Shown here piece by piece: positions 15,902-18,377 of a stretch of 18,377 bases of DNA. The notes beneath the pieces were generated by a model. That model was not told where the DNA came from. It saw only the letters and a list, made by a program, of their open reading frames with translations, and made no database searches. The position numbers were made by a program, and so were the translations under genes. Source of the stretch: Cytophagia bacterium (GTDB taxonomy: Bacteria; Bacteroidota; Bacteroidia; UBA7662); NCBI GenBank assembly GCA_009926405.1, contig RFOZ01000024.1, forward strand, positions 1 to 18,377. Direction: 5' to 3'. How positions within the stretch are numbered: the stretch's first letter is position 1; the number at the start of each line of letters is the position of its first letter.

Positions 15902-17191
15902 TTAGTCTTCAAAAACAAGAAGATGAAAATTTTTCTTGCCTTTCTGGACCAATACCAATCGGCCTGCAAACAAGTCGTTGGCCGATGCCCTGGCCTGAAC
16001 GTCGATGCACTTTTCGCGGTTGAGGCTGAGTCCCCCACCCTCGATCATTTTTCGAACCTCCGATCGGGACCCAAAAATCCCGGAATGATCGCTTAGCAGC
16101 GGGACCCATTCGGAACCCTCCGCAAGCAAAGACCTTGATACCTTGTGAACCGGAACACCCTCCAGAGCCTGCATCAGAACTTCGTGGTCCAAGCCCATCA
16201 TTTGCTCCCTGGATACCTTGCCAAACAATAAATCCGAAGCAGCGCGGGCCTGTTCAAGGGCTTGGTCGCCGTGAACCCTGCGGGTCACATCGTCGGCCAG
16301 CAAACGCTGCGCCAGACGGAGGTGGGGCGCCTGATCGTGGGCCAAGATAGCCTCAGCGATTTCCTGCATCGATAACAACGTATAGACCGGCAAATAGCGC
16401 CGGGCTTCATCGTCACTCACATTGAGCCAAAACTGGTAAAAGCGATAAGGGCTGGTTTTTTGAGGATCCAACCAAACATTGCCTCCTTCGGATTTACCGA
16501 ATTTGGATCCGTCTGATTTTTTGGTGAGGGGCGCCGTCAAGGCCCAAGCCTCGCCACCATCCATGCGCCGAATCAATTCGGTACCGGTGGTGATATTACC
16601 CCACTGATCCGATCCACCCACCTGGACCTTGCAACCATAATGCCGATGCAGATGAACAAAATCGTAGCCCTGGATCAATTGGTAGCAAAACTCCATAAAG
16701 GACATGCCGTTCTCCAATCGCATTTTGACCGAATCCTTGGCCAACATATAATTAACGGGAATGTGCCGACCCACTTCGGAGATAAAGTCCAAAAAACCCC
16801 AAGAGCCAAACCATTCTTCGTTGTTGACCATGCGGGCGGCGGATGGGGATGCCGGGTCAAAATCCAAAAACCTTTTTAACTGCGCCTGCTGACAGGCCAG
16901 ATGGTGCTCCAGCTTTTCGCGGCTCAGAACCGAACGCTCGGCACTGCGCCCAGTTGGATCACCTACCCGACCGGTAGCCCCCCCGACCAAAGCGATGGGA
17001 CGATGCCCGGCCCTTTGGAAATGCACCAGCAACATGATCGGAACCAGGTTACCAATATGCAGCGAATCGGCCGTCGGGTCAAAACCCGCATATACAGCGA
17101 CTTTTTCACGCTCCAGCAGGGCATCCAGCCCTGGCATTGAATCCTGCACCAGCCCTCGCTCCTGCAGGGACAAGAATAGTCCTTGGTTCAT
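15902..17191 (-). CDS. tyrS: tyrosyl-tRNA synthetase
   Basis: Class I aminoacyl-tRNA synthetase charging tRNA-Tyr, 429 residues, normal for the bacterial TyrRS type. The HIGH motif is HIGN (45-48), the tyrosine pocket contains YAGFDPT and QVGGSDQWGN (190-199), and the KMSKS motif appears as KFGKS (230-234), the usual bacterial variant. The C-terminal S4-like RNA-binding domain (about 365-429, SRSEVRKMIEGGGLSLN) is complete. The start ATG at 17191 leaves a short divergent gap with serC. The amylase gene begins 4 nt after the stop and hutU follows, an unusual set for one transcription unit. Confidence 0.98.
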   Translation of the reverse strand: MNQGLFLSLQERGLVQDSMPGLDALLEREKVAVYAGFDPTADSLHIGNLVPIMLLVHFQRAGHRPIALVGGATGRVGDPTGRSAERSVLSREKLEHHLACQQAQLKRFLDFDPASPSAARMVNNEEWFGSWGFLDFISEVGRHIPVNYMLAKDSVKMRLENGMSFMEFCYQLIQGYDFVHLHRHYGCKVQVGGSDQWGNITTGTELIRRMDGGEAWALTAPLTKKSDGSKFGKSEGGNVWLDPQKTSPYRFYQFWLNVSDDEARRYLPVYTLLSMQEIAEAILAHDQAPHLRLAQRLLADDVTRRVHGDQALEQARAASDLLFGKVSREQMMGLDHEVLMQALEGVPVHKVSRSLLAEGSEWVPLLSDHSGIFGSRSEVRKMIEGGGLSLNREKCIDVQARASANDLFAGRLVLVQKGKKNFHLLVFED

Positions 17192-17198
17192 ACGGTCT

Positions 17199-17206
17199 CA
17201 AAAATA
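17199..17206 (-). promoter_or_regulatory. possible -7 element for tyrS
   Basis: On the minus strand TATTTTTG matches TAnnTTTG. It ends 7 nt before the tyrS start, so the transcript would be nearly leaderless. No TTG at the usual distance upstream is seen. Weak, single-element evidence. Confidence 0.25.
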
Positions 17207-17212
17207 GTCAAG

Positions 17213-17220
17213 TAACTTTG
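17213..17220 (+). promoter_or_regulatory. possible -7 element for serC
   Basis: TAACTTTG is an exact match to TAnnTTTG and would start transcription near 17226, leaving a leader of about 33 nt before the serC ATG. A good TTG -33 element is missing at the normal spacing. The motif overlaps the same 67-nt divergent gap as the tyrS element. Confidence 0.35.
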
Positions 17221-17258
17221 AGGGCTTCACGGTTCACCTTAAAACCCTTGAATTCCCT

Positions 17259-18332
17259 ATGAAAATTCACAATTTTAGCGCCGGTCCTGCCATTCTCCCT
17301 CGAACAGTCCTGGAACAAGCCTCTGCCGCCCTCTTGGATTTCAACGGGTCGGGGCTTTCGCTTATTGAAGTCTCCCATCGGGACAAAGATTTTGAAGGCG
17401 TCATGCACGAGGCCAGGGCTGCTGTCAAAAGGCTGCTGGGTCTGGGGGATGATTTTGAGGTCCTTTATTTGCAAGGGGGGGCTTCCCTCCAATTTGCCAT
17501 GGTCCCCATGAACCTCCTGCGACCCGATGGAAAGGCTGCCTATGTAAATACCGGAACTTGGGCAACCAAAGCCATCGAAGATGCCCAAAAACTTGGCAAG
17601 GTCCAGGTGATTGCCAGCTCCGAAGACAAGAATTTCTCTTACCTACCCACCGGCTACAGCATCCCAACGGATGTTGATTACCTGCACATAACCTCCAATA
17701 ACACGATATACGGCACCCAAATGCAATCTTTTCCGGACAGCCCGGTGCCGGTAGTCTGCGACATGTCCTCGGACATTTTTAGCCGACCCATTCCCGCCCC
17801 TTCCATGGGTCTGATCTATGCAGGCGCCCAAAAAAACATGGGTCCAGCCGGAACGACCTTGGTTGTGATTCGCAAAGACTTGGTGGGCCAAAGCGGTCGC
17901 AAGCTCAACGCCATGCTGGACTACGGAGTCCAAATCAAAGGCCAAAGCATGTACAACACGCCCCCGGTTTTTGCCGTCTACGTCAGCATGCTCACTTTGC
18001 AGTGGATCGAAGCCCAAGGCGGGTTGAGCGCTATGGAAAAACGCAACAGAGCCAAAGCCGGTTTATTGTATTCCGAAATTGAGAGAAACACGCTGTTCAA
18101 GCCCACCGTTACCGATGGCTCGGGGTCGCTCATGAATGTCACCTTTGTCCTCCACGATTCAAAGCTCGAAAATATTTTCGACGGCCTGCTCCGTGAGGCC
18201 GGCATATCGGGCCTCAAAGGCCATCGTTCGGTAGGAGGCTACCGCGCCAGTATCTACAACGCCATGCCGATCGAAAGCGTTCAAGTCTTGGTGGAAGTCA
18301 TGCAAGCTCTTGAAAATCAATACGCTTCCTGA
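17259..18332 (+). CDS. serC: phosphoserine aminotransferase
   Basis: PLP enzyme that converts 3-phosphohydroxypyruvate and glutamate to phosphoserine and 2-oxoglutarate in serine synthesis. The 357 residues match the family (about 355-362). It opens with MKIHNFSAGPAILP, has the substrate phosphate-binding SHRDKDF with His40 and Arg41, LQGGAS at 71-76, NTGTWATKA at 97-105 and the PLP lysine Lys192 in YAGAQKNMGPAG. The C-terminus with KGHRSVGGYRASIYNA is intact. It is divergent from tyrS with a 67-nt gap. serA, which often follows in Bacteroidota, would be to the right; the remaining 45 nt hold no recognisable gene start or terminator. Confidence 0.98.
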   Translation: MKIHNFSAGPAILPRTVLEQASAALLDFNGSGLSLIEVSHRDKDFEGVMHEARAAVKRLLGLGDDFEVLYLQGGASLQFAMVPMNLLRPDGKAAYVNTGTWATKAIEDAQKLGKVQVIASSEDKNFSYLPTGYSIPTDVDYLHITSNNTIYGTQMQSFPDSPVPVVCDMSSDIFSRPIPAPSMGLIYAGAQKNMGPAGTTLVVIRKDLVGQSGRKLNAMLDYGVQIKGQSMYNTPPVFAVYVSMLTLQWIEAQGGLSAMEKRNRAKAGLLYSEIERNTLFKPTVTDGSGSLMNVTFVLHDSKLENIFDGLLREAGISGLKGHRSVGGYRASIYNAMPIESVQVLVEVMQALENQYAS

Positions 18333-18377
18333 TTCCAAAAACCGGATCCTCCGTCCAACATTCGGCCCAGTCCCTCC

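Noticed and set aside
15898..16038. N-terminal extension of the amylase frame into tyrS
   Set aside because: It overlaps the conserved S4 domain of TyrS and would bury the signal peptide deep in the protein.
1..18377. CRISPR arrays, tRNA, rRNA, insertion sequences or prophage genes
   Set aside because: No regularly spaced repeats, no RNA-gene signatures and no transposase or phage-like protein; the window is densely filled with ordinary genes.

Overview
The window is a gene-dense, bacterial chromosomal stretch that most likely comes from a member of the Bacteroidota with a GC content a little above one half. The main indications are a type IX secretion (T9SS) C-terminal sorting domain on a secreted multidomain protein, SPII lipoproteins of Bacteroidota style, a ligA / DUF6913-like / dapA neighbourhood, a SusA-like GH13 amylase, and promoter elements of the Bacteroidota TTG...TAnnTTTG type. 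I could not place it more finely; it looks like an environmental or uncultivated lineage.

Layout, left to right. (1) 1-789: the 3' end of a surface-protein gene of unassigned function. (2) 790-924: the only notable intergenic gap, with a good sigma-54 type -24/-12 element and an upstream inverted repeat in front of dnaK. (3) 925-4960, + strand: dnaK, then a lipoprotein gene 5 nt downstream, then purN overlapping the lipoprotein gene by 16 nt. (4) 4945-4974: a TTG-N19-TAnnTTTG promoter inside the purN end, driving a rightward gene run. (5) 5001-12033, + strand: a secreted lysyl-oxidase-like protein with a T9SS tail, accA, ligA (GTG start), a DUF6913-like gene and dapA, all with gaps of about 20 nt or less. 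(6) 12034-12109: convergent junction with a 16-nt tandem duplication and a perfect small hairpin. (7) 12110-17191, - strand: tyrS, GH13 amylase and hutU, transcribed leftward in that order with gaps of 4 and 17 nt. (8) 17192-17258: divergent promoter region. (9) 17259-18332, + strand: serC.

Most of the genes are housekeeping: protein folding (DnaK), purine synthesis (PurN), fatty acid synthesis (AccA), DNA ligation (LigA), lysine/diaminopimelate synthesis (DapA), tRNA charging (TyrS) and serine synthesis (SerC), with catabolic genes (amylase, HutU) mixed in. The exceptional gene is at 5001-7415. It holds a lysyl oxidase core with the His-x-His-x-His copper motif and both residues that form the lysine tyrosylquinone cofactor, set among adhesion-like modules, a dockerin-like pair and a T9SS tail. 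It is a candidate secreted protein-crosslinking enzyme. No CRISPR, IS element, tRNA or rRNA was seen.
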